Below, one piece after another: positions 25,500 to 34,398 of a DNA stretch of 64,000 nt (position 1 is its first letter; each line of letters begins with the position of its first letter). The notes under the pieces are model-generated. The model saw only the letters and a program-made list of their open reading frames with translations. It was not told the origin of the DNA and searched no databases. The DNA is from JAABRB01 sp963735025. GTDB taxonomy: Bacteria; Pseudomonadota; Gammaproteobacteria; Burkholderiales; SG8-39. Where the stretch lies: contig CAVTJG010000012.1 of assembly GCA_963735025.1 (NCBI GenBank), positions 62,001 to 126,000 on the forward strand, in the 5' to 3' direction. Position numbers and translations under genes: made by a program.

Positions 25500-27290
25500 T
25501 CAGAACTGCTCCGCAGCGAGTGCCAGAACGCCGGGCGCGCCGGTGATGACAGTGTCGCGCAGCCCGGGCGCCTGCGCGAGGTAGTGATCGGCGTAGAAGC
25601 GACCCGTTGCGATCTTCGCCTTGAGGTACTGCGCGTCGCCCTCGCCTTTCGCGAGCATTGCGTGCGCAATCAGCATCGCCCGCGCCATTTGCCAGCCGCC
25701 CGCCACGATGCCCATCAGCTTGAGGAAGGGTACGGCCCCGGCGAAGACGGCCTTGATGTCGGTGGCAAAGTTCTCGACCATCCAGGTCACGCACTGCTCG
25801 AGGGCCTTCACGCCTGCGGCAAAGCGGCGCGCCATGGCGGCAACGTCCGGGTCCTCCACCTTGTGGAGATCCCGCGCGACCCCCTTCATCTCCTTGATGA
25901 GCTGCTTTGCGGCCTGCCCGGAATCGCGCGCGAGCTTGCGCCCGACGAGGTCGTTCGCCTGAATCGCGGTCGTACCCTCGTAGATGGTCGTGATGCGTGC
26001 ATCCCGTAGAAACTGTGCGGCACCGGTCTCCTCGATGAACCCCATCCCGCCATGCACCTGTATGCCGAGCGAAGCGATCTCGATCGAGGTCTCGGTAAAC
26101 CAGCCCTTCACTACCGGGATCAGCAGATCGGCGAGCGCTTGCGCCTTCTCGCGCTCGCGCTTGCGGTTGTGCCGGCGCGCACGATCCATGGTGGCCGCCA
26201 CCACATAGGCCAGCCCCCGCATTGCCTCCGCCCCAGAGCGCATGGCCATCAGCATGCGGCGGATGTCGGGATGGTGGATGATCGTCACCGATTGCGAGCC
26301 GGACCCGCCCGGCTCGCGGCTCTGCACCCGCTCCTTCGCGTACGCGGCGGCCTTCTGGTAGGCCCGCTCCGAAATCGCGAGGCCTTCCATGCCCACCGCG
26401 AAGCGCGCAGCGTTCATCATGATGAACATGTACTCGAGTCCGCGGTTCTCCTCGCCGATCAGGTATCCGACCGCGCCCTCTCCTTCGCCGAACGACATTA
26501 CTGCAGTAGGGCTCGCGTGGATGCCGAGCTTCTCCTCGAGCTTGATGCACAGCACGTCGTTCCGGGCGCCGAGCGTACCGTCCTTGTTGAGGAGGAACTT
26601 CGGCACGATGAAGAGCGATATTCCCTTCACGCCGGGTGGTGCGTCGGGCGTGCGCGCCAGCACCAGGTGGATGATGTTCTCGGTGAAGTCGTGCTCGCCG
26701 TAGGTGATGAAGATCTTCTGGCCGGTGATCCGGTAGTGATCGCCTTCTGGCACCGCCCGCGTCTTGATGAGCGCCAGATCCGATCCGGCCTGCGGCTCGG
26801 TCAGATTCATGGTGCCGGTCCACGTGCCCGCGACCATGTCCGGCAGATAGGCCTTCTTCTGCGCCTTGCTGCCGCGCAGGAGCAGCGCCTCGATGGCGCC
26901 GACGGTGAGCATCGGGCAGAGGGAGAAAGAGAGATTCGCCGACTTCCACATCTCGAGCGCGGGCGTCCCGACCAGCTTCGGCAGATCCTGTCCGCCGAAT
27001 TCGGCGGGCGCCTCCAGCGCGCTCCACCCCGCTTCGATGAACTGCCGGTAGGCGTCCTTGAACCCGTGCGGAGTCGTAACGTGGCCGTCTGCGAGCTTCG
27101 ATCCTTCGTGGTCGCCGGTCGCATTGAGGGGCGCGAGCACCTCGCTCGAGAAACGCGCGTTCTCCCGGAGGACATGCTCGACGACGTCCGGCGTTGCCTC
27201 CTCGCAGCCGGGCAGCTTCGCAACTTCCGCGAGTCCGGCGAGCTCGTTCATCACGAACAGCATGTCCTGGATGGGTGCGGTGTAGCTCAT
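25500..27290 (-). CDS. Acyl-CoA dehydrogenase, large DmdC/AcdB-like type
   Basis: 596 residues, about 200 more than ordinary acyl-CoA dehydrogenases. An N-terminal extension (1-75) precedes the usual domains, with NLTEPQAGSDLALIKT (about 160), IFITYGEHDF and the catalytic glutamate in ITTIYEGTTAIQ; a C-terminal helical extension of about 130 residues follows. This architecture is that of 3-methylmercaptopropionyl-CoA dehydrogenase (DmdC) and other long-chain relatives. Without dmdB or dmdD neighbours the DMSP role is unproven. It is the last gene of the minus-strand unit that includes etfBA, its likely electron acceptor, though a REP-like unit lies between. Confidence 0.93.
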   Translation of the reverse strand: MSYTAPIQDMLFVMNELAGLAEVAKLPGCEEATPDVVEHVLRENARFSSEVLAPLNATGDHEGSKLADGHVTTPHGFKDAYRQFIEAGWSALEAPAEFGGQDLPKLVGTPALEMWKSANLSFSLCPMLTVGAIEALLLRGSKAQKKAYLPDMVAGTWTGTMNLTEPQAGSDLALIKTRAVPEGDHYRITGQKIFITYGEHDFTENIIHLVLARTPDAPPGVKGISLFIVPKFLLNKDGTLGARNDVLCIKLEEKLGIHASPTAVMSFGEGEGAVGYLIGEENRGLEYMFIMMNAARFAVGMEGLAISERAYQKAAAYAKERVQSREPGGSGSQSVTIIHHPDIRRMLMAMRSGAEAMRGLAYVVAATMDRARRHNRKREREKAQALADLLIPVVKGWFTETSIEIASLGIQVHGGMGFIEETGAAQFLRDARITTIYEGTTAIQANDLVGRKLARDSGQAAKQLIKEMKGVARDLHKVEDPDVAAMARRFAAGVKALEQCVTWMVENFATDIKAVFAGAVPFLKLMGIVAGGWQMARAMLIAHAMLAKGEGDAQYLKAKIATGRFYADHYLAQAPGLRDTVITGAPGVLALAAEQF

Positions 27291-27322
27291 CCCTTTCTCC
27301 TCAAGACCTTTCCCACGATCAT

Positions 27323-27424
27323 GTCATCCCCGCGAAAGCGGGGATCCAGAAAACTCGCCCATGCGAACAGACTGGATTCCCGCAAATCCTGCCCCCGAGG
27401 GTTTCATCGGGGGGCGGCAATGAC
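27323..27424. repeat. REP-like palindromic unit, copy 2, with extra inserted hairpin
   Basis: The left arm (27323-27349) matches copy 1 in 25 of 27 positions by eye. The right arm (27372-27424) starts CTGGATTCCCGC and ends CAATGAC, but its centre is expanded by about 30 bp containing a further hairpin CCCCCGA/TCGGGGG. It lies between etfA and the acyl-CoA dehydrogenase. Confidence 0.75.
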
Positions 27425-27442
27425 TATCACCTTCCGAGCCGT

Positions 27443-28376
27443 CTAGCCCAGCTCCGCCACGATCTCCGGCACGACCTTGAACAGATCCCCGACGATGCCG
27501 TAGTCGGCAACCTGGAATATTGGTGCTTCTTCGTCCTTGTTGACGGCCACGATCACCCGGCTGTCCTTCATTCCCGCGAGGTGCTGGATTGCGCCCGAGA
27601 TCCCGATTGCGACATAGAGCTCCGGGGCAACGATCTTGCCCGTCTGGCCGACCTGCCAGTCGTTGGGCACGAACCCCGCGTCCACGGCCGCGCGCGACGC
27701 GCCCATTGCCGCGTTCAGCTTGTCCGCGAGCGGCTCCAGCAGCTTGAAGTTCTCCGCCGATCCCATGCCTCGTCCCGCCCGAGACGACGATGCGTGCCGC
27801 AGTCAGCTCCGGGCGCTCGCTCTTTGTGAGTTCGCGACCCACCAGGCTCGAGAGGCCAGCGTCGGCCCCCGGCGTGACGGCCTCGATCGCGGCCGTGCCG
27901 CCCGAATCGGAAACGGCTTCGAATCCGGTCGTGCGCACGGTGATCACCTTGATCGGATCCTTCGACTGCACCGTCGCCAACGCGTTACCGGCATAGATCG
28001 GACGGACGAACGTGTCCGCGCTCTTCACCGCAACGATCTCGGAGATCTGCGCGACGTCGAGTACCGCGGCGACGCGCGGCATGAAGTTCTTGCCGAACGT
28101 CGTCGCGGGCGCCAGAACGTGGCTGTAGCTCTTCGCCAGGCCGGCCACCAGCGGCGCCACGTTCTCCGCGAGCTCGTCCTTGTATTGCGGCGCGTCCGCG
28201 AGCAACACTTTGCCGACACCCGCTACTTTGGCAGCGCCGTCCGCGACCGACTGGCAACCGCTTCCTGCCACCAGCACGTGGATATCGCCACCAATTGCGG
28301 CGGCCGCCGCGACCGTGTTGAGGGTCGATCCCTTGAGCGCCTGATTGTCGTGCTCCGCTACGACGAGAATCGTCAT
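27443..28376 (-). CDS. etfA: Electron transfer flavoprotein alpha subunit, frameshifted at about 27773
   Basis: About 310 residues when one extra base is skipped. EtfA binds FAD and hands electrons from acyl-CoA dehydrogenases to ETF-QO. The first 200 residues (TILVVAEHDNQALKG ... SERPELTAARIVVSGG) are in one frame. The FAD-binding half (GMGSAENFKLLEPLADKL ... GQTGKIVAPELYVAIGISGAIQHLAGM ... VNKDEEAPIF) is in the next frame. An extra A (minus strand) at about 27773 explains the break: SGG-RGMGSAENF is restored on removal. Unskipped, the frame continues as low-complexity Gly/Arg sequence past 27443. Its ATG follows the etfB stop directly. Confidence 0.9.
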
Positions 28377-29127
28377 TCAGATCACCTTTGCTTCGTTCTT
28401 GAGCTTCTCCACCAGCGCTTTCGCGTCGGCCACCATTACCCCCGCCTTCCGCTTGGCCGGCTCCTCCACCTTGAGGGTCGCCAGCCGCGGCGACGCATCG
28501 ACACCAAGATCTTCGGGCTTCAGCGTCTCCATCTGCTTCTTCTTCGCCTTCATGATATTGGGCAGCGTCACGTAGCGCGGCTCGTTCAGCCGCAGGTCCA
28601 CGGTGATGACGGCGGGCAGCGATGAGCGACACCGTTTCGAGACCCCCGTCGACCTCGCGCGTGACCTGCACCTTCTCACCGTCGAACTTCACTTTGGACG
28701 CGAACGTTCCCTGGGCCCAGCCGACCAGTGCAGCGAGCATCTGGCCGGTCTGGTTGGCGTCGTCGTCGATCGCCTGCTTGCCGAGGAGCACGAGCTTCGG
28801 CTGCTCCTTCTCAACGAGCGCCTTGAGTAGCTTCGCCACTGCGAGCGGCTGCAGCTCGACGTCCGTGAGGACCAGGATCGCGCGGTCTGCGCCGATCGCG
28901 AGTGCCGTGCGCAGTGTCTCCTGGCAGGCCTGCACCCCGCACGAGATCGCGACGACCTCCGTGGCGGTTCCCGCTTCCTTGAGGCGCACCGCTTCCTCGA
29001 CGGCGATCTCGTCGAACGGGTTCATCGACATCTTGACGTTCGCGGTCTCGACGCCGGTCCCGTCGCTCTTGACGCGAACCTTGACGTTGTAGTCGACGAC
29101 GCGCTTTACGGGAACGAGTACTTTCAT
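28377..29127 (-). CDS. etfB: Electron transfer flavoprotein beta subunit, frameshifted at about 28620
   Basis: About 249 residues once one base is skipped. The N-terminal part has MKVLVPVKRVVDYNVKVRVK, NPFDEIAVEEAVRLKEAG and the nucleotide-binding QAIDDDANQTGQMLAALVGW segment. After GGLETVSL the frame breaks; four bases (28620-28623) stand where three are expected, and the next frame continues LPAVITVDLRLNEPRYVTLPNIMKAKKK to the stop at 28377. The protein forms the EtfAB heterodimer. ATG 29127 gives the conserved start; ten upstream in-frame residues are not conserved. Both ETF subunits are broken at single bases in this sequence, which argues for sequence error rather than loss. Confidence 0.9.
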
Positions 29128-29224
29128 GGGATGGGCTCTTGCGGAGAAAGGGGGCAATTATAGACGAGCGACGAGCAACCACTCGCAGGGTGTTCGATCC
29201 GGCGGGCGCGCCTGCCGGACCAGG

Positions 29225-30607
29225 TCAGCGCACCATGAGCCGGATCAGCCGGCTGAACCGCTCGCCGTAGGGCGGGAACAGCAGTGAAAAGGGATTGTAG
29301 CGCCGCTGGTGGAATACGCCCCGAAGCTTGCTGAGAGCGTCGAATCCCTCTCGCCCATGGTAGACACCCATGCCGCTCGGTCCTACCCCGCCGAAGGGCA
29401 GCGCGTCCTGAGCGACGTGCAACATGGTGTCATTCACCGTCACCCCGCCGCTCACCGTCGCGCCCAATATCCGATCGATCGTCTGGCGATCATCGCTGAA
29501 CGCATAGAGGGCGAGTGGTCGCGGCCGCGCGTTGACGAATGCGATCGCCTCATCCAGTGTCGAAAAAGGAATCACTGGCAGAATCGGGCCGAAGATCTCT
29601 TCCTGCATGACTCGCATTTCCGCCGTCACGCCCGTCAACGCCACCGGCGCGAGCGTGCGGGCGGCGGCATCGGAGGGCTCTGCATGCAGAGCATGCACGG
29701 TTGCGCCCATTGCGCGTGCGTCGTCGAGGTAGGCGGTCAGGCGCGCGAACTGCCGCTCGCTCGCAATGGACGTATAGTCGCCCGACGCGAGGGTCGGAAA
29801 GAACCCCGTGACTGCATCGCGCGCCGCTCCGGTGAACGCTGCGACCTTGTCGCGGGGGACGAGCACGTAGTCCGGTGCAACACAGGTCTGCCCCGCGTTG
29901 GCGCATTTTCCGAAGAGTATTCGCCTTGCGGCAAGCTCGACCGGATAGTCTTCGCACACGATCGCCGGGGACTTGCCGCCCAGCTCGAGCGTCACGGGCG
30001 TCAGGTTCTCCGCCGCGGCACGCATCACCTCCCGTCCGACGGCGGTCGAGCCGGTGAAGATCAGGTGATCGAACGGCAATCGCCCGAATTCCTGCGCGAT
30101 CTCGATGCCGCCATTGACGACCGCGACCTCCTCAGCCGGAAACGACCCGCCGAGCAATTGGGCCCACAGCGCACCGAAGCGCGGCGTGTACTCGGACATC
30201 TTGATCATCGCGCGATTGCCCGCGGCCAGCGCACTCACCAGCGGTCCCGCGGCCAGATACAGCGGATAGTTCCATGGCACGATGATGCCGACGACGCCGA
30301 GCGGCTGCTTGCGCAGCCGGGCATAACCGGGTCGATTCCAGATCGACACGGGTCGTCGTTCCGGCTTCGCCCAGCGCGCGACATTACGCGCCGAATAGCG
30401 GATCGCCTCGAGCGTGGTGAAGACCTCGAGTAGCGCCGTTTCCTGCGGCGCGCGATGACCGAAATCGTCCGAGATCGCCTGTGAAATGCTCGGTTGCGCG
30501 GCCTTGATCATCGCCGCAAGGGATTCGAGCTGCGCACGCCGCTTCGCGACCGACGGAATCGGCTCACGTGCGCATGCCACGCGTTGCCCCTCGAACGTGG
30601 CCCGCAT
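29225..30607 (-). CDS. Aldehyde dehydrogenase, coniferyl-aldehyde-dehydrogenase-like
   Basis: 460 residues of the NAD(P)-dependent aldehyde dehydrogenase superfamily. Visible motifs are GVVGIIVPWNYPLYLAAGPL, FTGSTAVGREVM, TLELGGKSPAIV with the general-base Glu, and the nucleophile in ANAGQTCVAPDYVL. A C-terminal HGREGFDALSKLRGVFHQ is typical of the membrane-associated fatty/coniferyl aldehyde group, and the hydrophobic-basic tail (SLLFPPYGERFSRLIRLMVR) could touch the membrane. ATG 30607 was chosen by homology; no clear Shine-Dalgarno is visible. It follows the zinc alcohol dehydrogenase by 44 bp, suggesting successive alcohol and aldehyde oxidation to an acid. Confidence 0.9.
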   Translation of the reverse strand: MRATFEGQRVACAREPIPSVAKRRAQLESLAAMIKAAQPSISQAISDDFGHRAPQETALLEVFTTLEAIRYSARNVARWAKPERRPVSIWNRPGYARLRKQPLGVVGIIVPWNYPLYLAAGPLVSALAAGNRAMIKMSEYTPRFGALWAQLLGGSFPAEEVAVVNGGIEIAQEFGRLPFDHLIFTGSTAVGREVMRAAAENLTPVTLELGGKSPAIVCEDYPVELAARRILFGKCANAGQTCVAPDYVLVPRDKVAAFTGAARDAVTGFFPTLASGDYTSIASERQFARLTAYLDDARAMGATVHALHAEPSDAAARTLAPVALTGVTAEMRVMQEEIFGPILPVIPFSTLDEAIAFVNARPRPLALYAFSDDRQTIDRILGATVSGGVTVNDTMLHVAQDALPFGGVGPSGMGVYHGREGFDALSKLRGVFHQRRYNPFSLLFPPYGERFSRLIRLMVR

Positions 30608-30651
30608 CTGCGTCGAGCTGGGACGCGCGCGCGTCGGGGCCCGGCATCCGA

Positions 30652-31683
30652 TCAGCCGATGCGTAGCGCCGCGCGACCCGTGACCGCCCCGCGCTCCACA
30701 CGCTCGTGCAGCGCCTCGGCTTCCGCAAGCGGACGAATCTCGGTCACGAGCGGACGGACCTCGCCCCGCGCGACGAGATCCAGCGCCTCGAGAATCTCGG
30801 TGCGCGTGACGTAACGACTGCCGAGAACGTCCTGCTCCTTGAGAAGCAGATCCATCGACGAGACCTGGAAGGACTTTCCGGCGCCGCCCAGCGTGACGAG
30901 CCGACCGCGCACCGCGAGTGCCTTCGCGCCGGCTTCCAGCGTAGCAGTCGTCGACACGTAGTCGATCGCGACGTCGATCCCGCGCCCGCGCGTGAGGTCC
31001 AGGAGCGCTTCGACAACCTTCCCGCCCGAGGCATCGACGATCTCGTCGGCTCCCGCAGCGCGGCAAGCGTCGAACTTGCTTGCATTGGTGTCCACCGCAA
31101 TGACGCGGGCGCGCGCCCATTTCGCCATCATCAATTGATGAATGCCGAGGCCGCCGCCCGCTCCGAACACCGCGACGGTTTCGCCCGGCTTGACCCGCGC
31201 GCGCTTCAGGACCTTGTACGGCGTCGCGAGGGCATCCGTCACGACTCCGATTTCGGCCGGATGCGCACGGTGATCGAGGCCCTCCGGGAGCTTGATGAAG
31301 ACGTGCGCGGGCAGCTTGATGAATTCGGCGTATCCACCGTCACAATCCTTGCCCACGTTGCCCCCGGCGTTTTCGCAGAGCGGCTCGAGATTGGCGAGAC
31401 ACATGCGACAGTAACCGCAGTTCAGGTAGTAGTACGCGGTGACTGCGTCGCCCACTGCAAGGGACCGGACGCCGGCACCGACGGACACGATCTCGCCGGT
31501 GATCTCGTGCCCGATGATGCGCGGGAAAGTGGCGGGGGTCCGCCCGGCCTTGATGTGCTGGATCGTGAGGCCCGATCCGCAGGTGATGACGCGCGCGACC
31601 GCCTCGCCCGCGGCCGCCACCGGGTCGGGAACGTCGGTCAGCTCGAACGGCGTTCCGGGTGCCTTTAGTACCATCGCTTTCAT
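30652..31683 (-). CDS. Zinc-dependent alcohol dehydrogenase (MDR family)
   Basis: 343 residues. Catalytic zinc ligands are likely Cys in VITCGSGLTIQHIKAG and His in GHEITG; structural zinc cysteines are in CGYCRMCLANLEPLC. The Rossmann motif is GETVAVFGAGGGLGIHQLMMAKW. The enzyme oxidises an alcohol with NAD(P); substrate unknown. The GHEITGEIVSVGAGV segment is canonical. It lies 28 bp downstream of an acyl-CoA dehydrogenase and 44 bp upstream of an aldehyde dehydrogenase. The set alcohol to aldehyde to acid to acyl-CoA could be completed by the acyl-CoA synthetase at 35-37 kb (inference). Confidence 0.92.
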   Translation of the reverse strand: MKAMVLKAPGTPFELTDVPDPVAAAGEAVARVITCGSGLTIQHIKAGRTPATFPRIIGHEITGEIVSVGAGVRSLAVGDAVTAYYYLNCGYCRMCLANLEPLCENAGGNVGKDCDGGYAEFIKLPAHVFIKLPEGLDHRAHPAEIGVVTDALATPYKVLKRARVKPGETVAVFGAGGGLGIHQLMMAKWARARVIAVDTNASKFDACRAAGADEIVDASGGKVVEALLDLTRGRGIDVAIDYVSTTATLEAGAKALAVRGRLVTLGGAGKSFQVSSMDLLLKEQDVLGSRYVTRTEILEALDLVARGEVRPLVTEIRPLAEAEALHERVERGAVTGRAALRIG

Positions 31684-31711
31684 ATGTGCAGTCTCTTGCC
31701 AGTTGTCGAGA

Positions 31712-32896
31712 TCAATCCTTGAACATGAAGTTCGCCGCCTTGAGGAAAAGCGTCCGGTTCACGCCGTCCGAGTGCAGGAAGGCCGCCGCGTCGCGCACCA
31801 GCTTCTCGACGCCGAACTCCTTCATGTAACCGTGTCCACCGTGGATCTCCAAGCACCAGGTGGCGATCTTCCATGCTGACTGCGAAGCCATTGCCTTGGG
31901 CAGCGCGCCGAGGGTCCTGTCCCAGCCGTGCTCGGGGTTGGCCCCCAGCCAGCACGCGCGGTGGACGTAGGCGCGCGAAGCGTCGATCAGCATCCGCATT
32001 TCCGCGATCTGGGCGCGGATGCCGTCGTGCTCGATCAGCGGCTTGCCCCCCTGGATGCGCGTCTTCCCCCAGTCGACCGCCTTGTCGTACAGCGATTCGG
32101 CCACGCCCAGGATCGTCGCAGCAGCGTAGGCGTTCGAGTACGGCATGAACTGGGCGAGCACCTTGAACCCGCCATCGACCTCCCCCACGACATTCTCGTC
32201 CGGAACAAAGCAATCCTGAAACACCAGCTCGGCGTTGTTGGCGAGGCGCTCGCCCATCTTGTCGTGCACGCGGCCAATGGTGAACCCCGGCCGATCCCGC
32301 TCCATCAGAAAGCACGTGCTGCCTTCCGCGAGCGGCTTGCCCTTTCCGGTCTGCACGAACAGGAGGTAGTGGCTCGCCCGGTTGCCATTCGAGATGAAAT
32401 GCTTCATGCCGTTCACCACCCAGCCGCCCTGCGTGCGCTGGGCGCTGGTGCGAAACGGCACCGGATGGGGCAGAAAATAGTTGGAGGCATTGTCCGGCTC
32501 GGTGATGCCGATCGCCAGCATGCCGCGCGGATTCTCGACGAAGGCCGACAGCGTGCGCGCCTGTTGCGCCTCGGTCAGCGCCTTCTCCATCATCTGCGCG
32601 ATCTTGAGCGTCTGCGCGAAGATGACCGAGACGCCGATATCGCCCCGGCCGAGTTCCTCGATCACCATGGCGGTGGTGACAGGGTCGGTACCGAGCCCGC
32701 CCCACTTCTCCGACAGGGTCATGGTGCGGATTCCGAGCTCGTTCGCTTTCTCGACGATCTCCCACGAGAAGCCCGCGGCCGGATCCGGATTCGCGTCGAG
32801 CGCGGCCACCCGAGGCCGCACCTCGTCCTTGACGAAGCGGCGGACCGTATCGAGGATCGCACGCTGGTCCTCGGTGACGATGTGCATTCCGTTCAT
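31712..32896 (-). CDS. Acyl-CoA dehydrogenase family protein
   Basis: 394 residues. The N-terminal helical domain (1-120) is followed by IGITEPDNASNYFLPHP in place of the common TEPxAGSD, MKHFISNGNRASHYLLFVQ, and a C-terminal EIHGGHGYMKEFGVEKLVRD. The normal catalytic IYEGT segment reads LHSDGVNRT, so the glutamate position carries Asp or is displaced. This is a divergent branch whose substrate is unknown. It is first in the minus-strand unit with alcohol dehydrogenase, aldehyde dehydrogenase and etfBA. It is divergent from the family III CoA-transferase; 165 bp lie between the starts. Confidence 0.92.
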   Translation of the reverse strand: MNGMHIVTEDQRAILDTVRRFVKDEVRPRVAALDANPDPAAGFSWEIVEKANELGIRTMTLSEKWGGLGTDPVTTAMVIEELGRGDIGVSVIFAQTLKIAQMMEKALTEAQQARTLSAFVENPRGMLAIGITEPDNASNYFLPHPVPFRTSAQRTQGGWVVNGMKHFISNGNRASHYLLFVQTGKGKPLAEGSTCFLMERDRPGFTIGRVHDKMGERLANNAELVFQDCFVPDENVVGEVDGGFKVLAQFMPYSNAYAAATILGVAESLYDKAVDWGKTRIQGGKPLIEHDGIRAQIAEMRMLIDASRAYVHRACWLGANPEHGWDRTLGALPKAMASQSAWKIATWCLEIHGGHGYMKEFGVEKLVRDAAAFLHSDGVNRTLFLKAANFMFKD

Positions 32897-33061
32897 ACCA
32901 ATTCCTCCCCCTTGACGTGTTGCCCAGCCGGGATAGTGCCATCTGCGTGCCGGGCCCGAACAGGATCCGTCTCACGCAATTCCGGGACGGCGGCGCAATG
33001 CGTTGGCGGCCCTTGCCAGGATGCTTTGCAGTCCCTACCCTTGCGCGTCCAGGAGTCCCCC

Positions 33062-34285
33062 ATGCCGCGCCCACTATCGCATATCCGCGTCCTCGATCTC
33101 ACCCGAATTCTCGCGGGACCCTGGGCGACTCAGAACCTGGCCGACCTTGGTGCCGAGGTCATCAAGGTCGAGCGCCCCGGAACCGGGGACGATACACGCT
33201 CGTGGGGACCCCCGTGGCTGAAGGACAAGGACGGCAACGACACGCGCGAATCGGCCTACTTTCTTTCGGTGAATCGCGGCAAGAAATCCGTGACGATTGA
33301 CCTTGCGAAGCCGGCCGGCCAGGCCCTGGTTCGCGAGCTGGCGGCGAAAGCCGACGTGCTGATCGAGAACTACAAGCTCGGCGATCTGAAGCGTTACGGC
33401 ATCGCCTACGACGACGTGCGCAAGATCAATCCGGGCATCGTGTACTGCTCGGTGACCGGTTTCGGCCAGAGCGGCCCCTACTCGTCGCGCCCCGGCTACG
33501 ACTTTATCTTCCAGGGTATGGGCGGCGTGATGAGCATCACCGGCGAGCGCGACGAGCTTCCCGGTGGCGGGCCGCAGAAGGTCGGCATCGCCGTCACCGA
33601 CGTGATGACCGGCATGTACGCGAGCCTCGCCATTTCCGCCGCGCTCAACCATCGCGAGCGCTCCGGTGCCGGCCAATACATCGACATGGCGCTGCTCGAC
33701 TCGATCGTCGCCTTCAATGCCAACCAGATCCTGAACTTCTGGTGCTCCGGGCAGATTCCGAAACGCTGGGGCAACGCGCACGCCAACATCTCCCCGTACG
33801 AGGTATTCCCGACCACGGACGGCCACATTATTCTCGCCGTCGGCAACGACAATCAGTTCACGCGCTTCTGCAAAGTGGCCGGGCGGCCCGAGCTTGCAAG
33901 CGATCCGCGCTTCCGTACGAATCCGGACCGCGTCCGCAACCGGAACGAGCTCGTCCCGATCGTCCAGGCCCTCGTCCGCGAGCGCGCGAGCCGCGACTGG
34001 CTCGCGGCTCTCGAGGCAGCCGGCGTTCCCTGCGGACCGATCAACGACATGAAGACGGTGTTCGAGGACCCGCAGGTGCGCCATCGCGGGCTGCAGGTCC
34101 AGATTCCACATCCCGCCGGCGTGGATGTTCCAACCGTCGCGAGCCCAATGCGATTTTCGGAAACGCCTGTCGAGTATGATCGCCCGCCGCCGCTCCTCGG
34201 CCAACATACGCGCGAGGTGCTCACATCGGTGCTCGGAAAGACCGATACGGAGCTCGATGCGCTCGCCGCGGCGGGCGTGATCTAG
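33062..34285 (+). CDS. CaiB/BaiF (family III) CoA-transferase
   Basis: 407 residues. The N-terminus LSHIRVLDLTRILAGPWATQNLADLGAEVIKVERPGTGDDTR is a clear family III signature, followed by NRGKKSVTIDL, the GYDFIFQGMGG segment with the candidate nucleophilic Asp, and AAGVPCGPINDM near the C-terminus. These enzymes move CoA between carboxylic acids, often in degradation of unusual acids. ATG 33062 has AGGAG six bases upstream; a very long upstream open frame is antisense to the dehydrogenase. It is divergent from the acyl-CoA dehydrogenase and convergent with the crotonase-like gene. The donor and acceptor are unknown. Confidence 0.94.
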   Translation: MPRPLSHIRVLDLTRILAGPWATQNLADLGAEVIKVERPGTGDDTRSWGPPWLKDKDGNDTRESAYFLSVNRGKKSVTIDLAKPAGQALVRELAAKADVLIENYKLGDLKRYGIAYDDVRKINPGIVYCSVTGFGQSGPYSSRPGYDFIFQGMGGVMSITGERDELPGGGPQKVGIAVTDVMTGMYASLAISAALNHRERSGAGQYIDMALLDSIVAFNANQILNFWCSGQIPKRWGNAHANISPYEVFPTTDGHIILAVGNDNQFTRFCKVAGRPELASDPRFRTNPDRVRNRNELVPIVQALVRERASRDWLAALEAAGVPCGPINDMKTVFEDPQVRHRGLQVQIPHPAGVDVPTVASPMRFSETPVEYDRPPPLLGQHTREVLTSVLGKTDTELDALAAAGVI

Positions 34286-34398
34286 CGTTCCGATGAGGTG
34301 TCTCGCCGGGAAACGGCGGAGTGATTGTTGAAAGTTCTATTCCCTCCTTGGAATGAAGGGAAAACTCCAGCGCTCCGCGAGCAAAGGCTGAGAGCGCT

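Noticed and set aside
25386..27440. CRISPR-like repeats from the two similar palindromic units
   Set aside because: Only two copies nearly 2 kb apart, each an internal palindrome and without regular spacers; REP-like instead.
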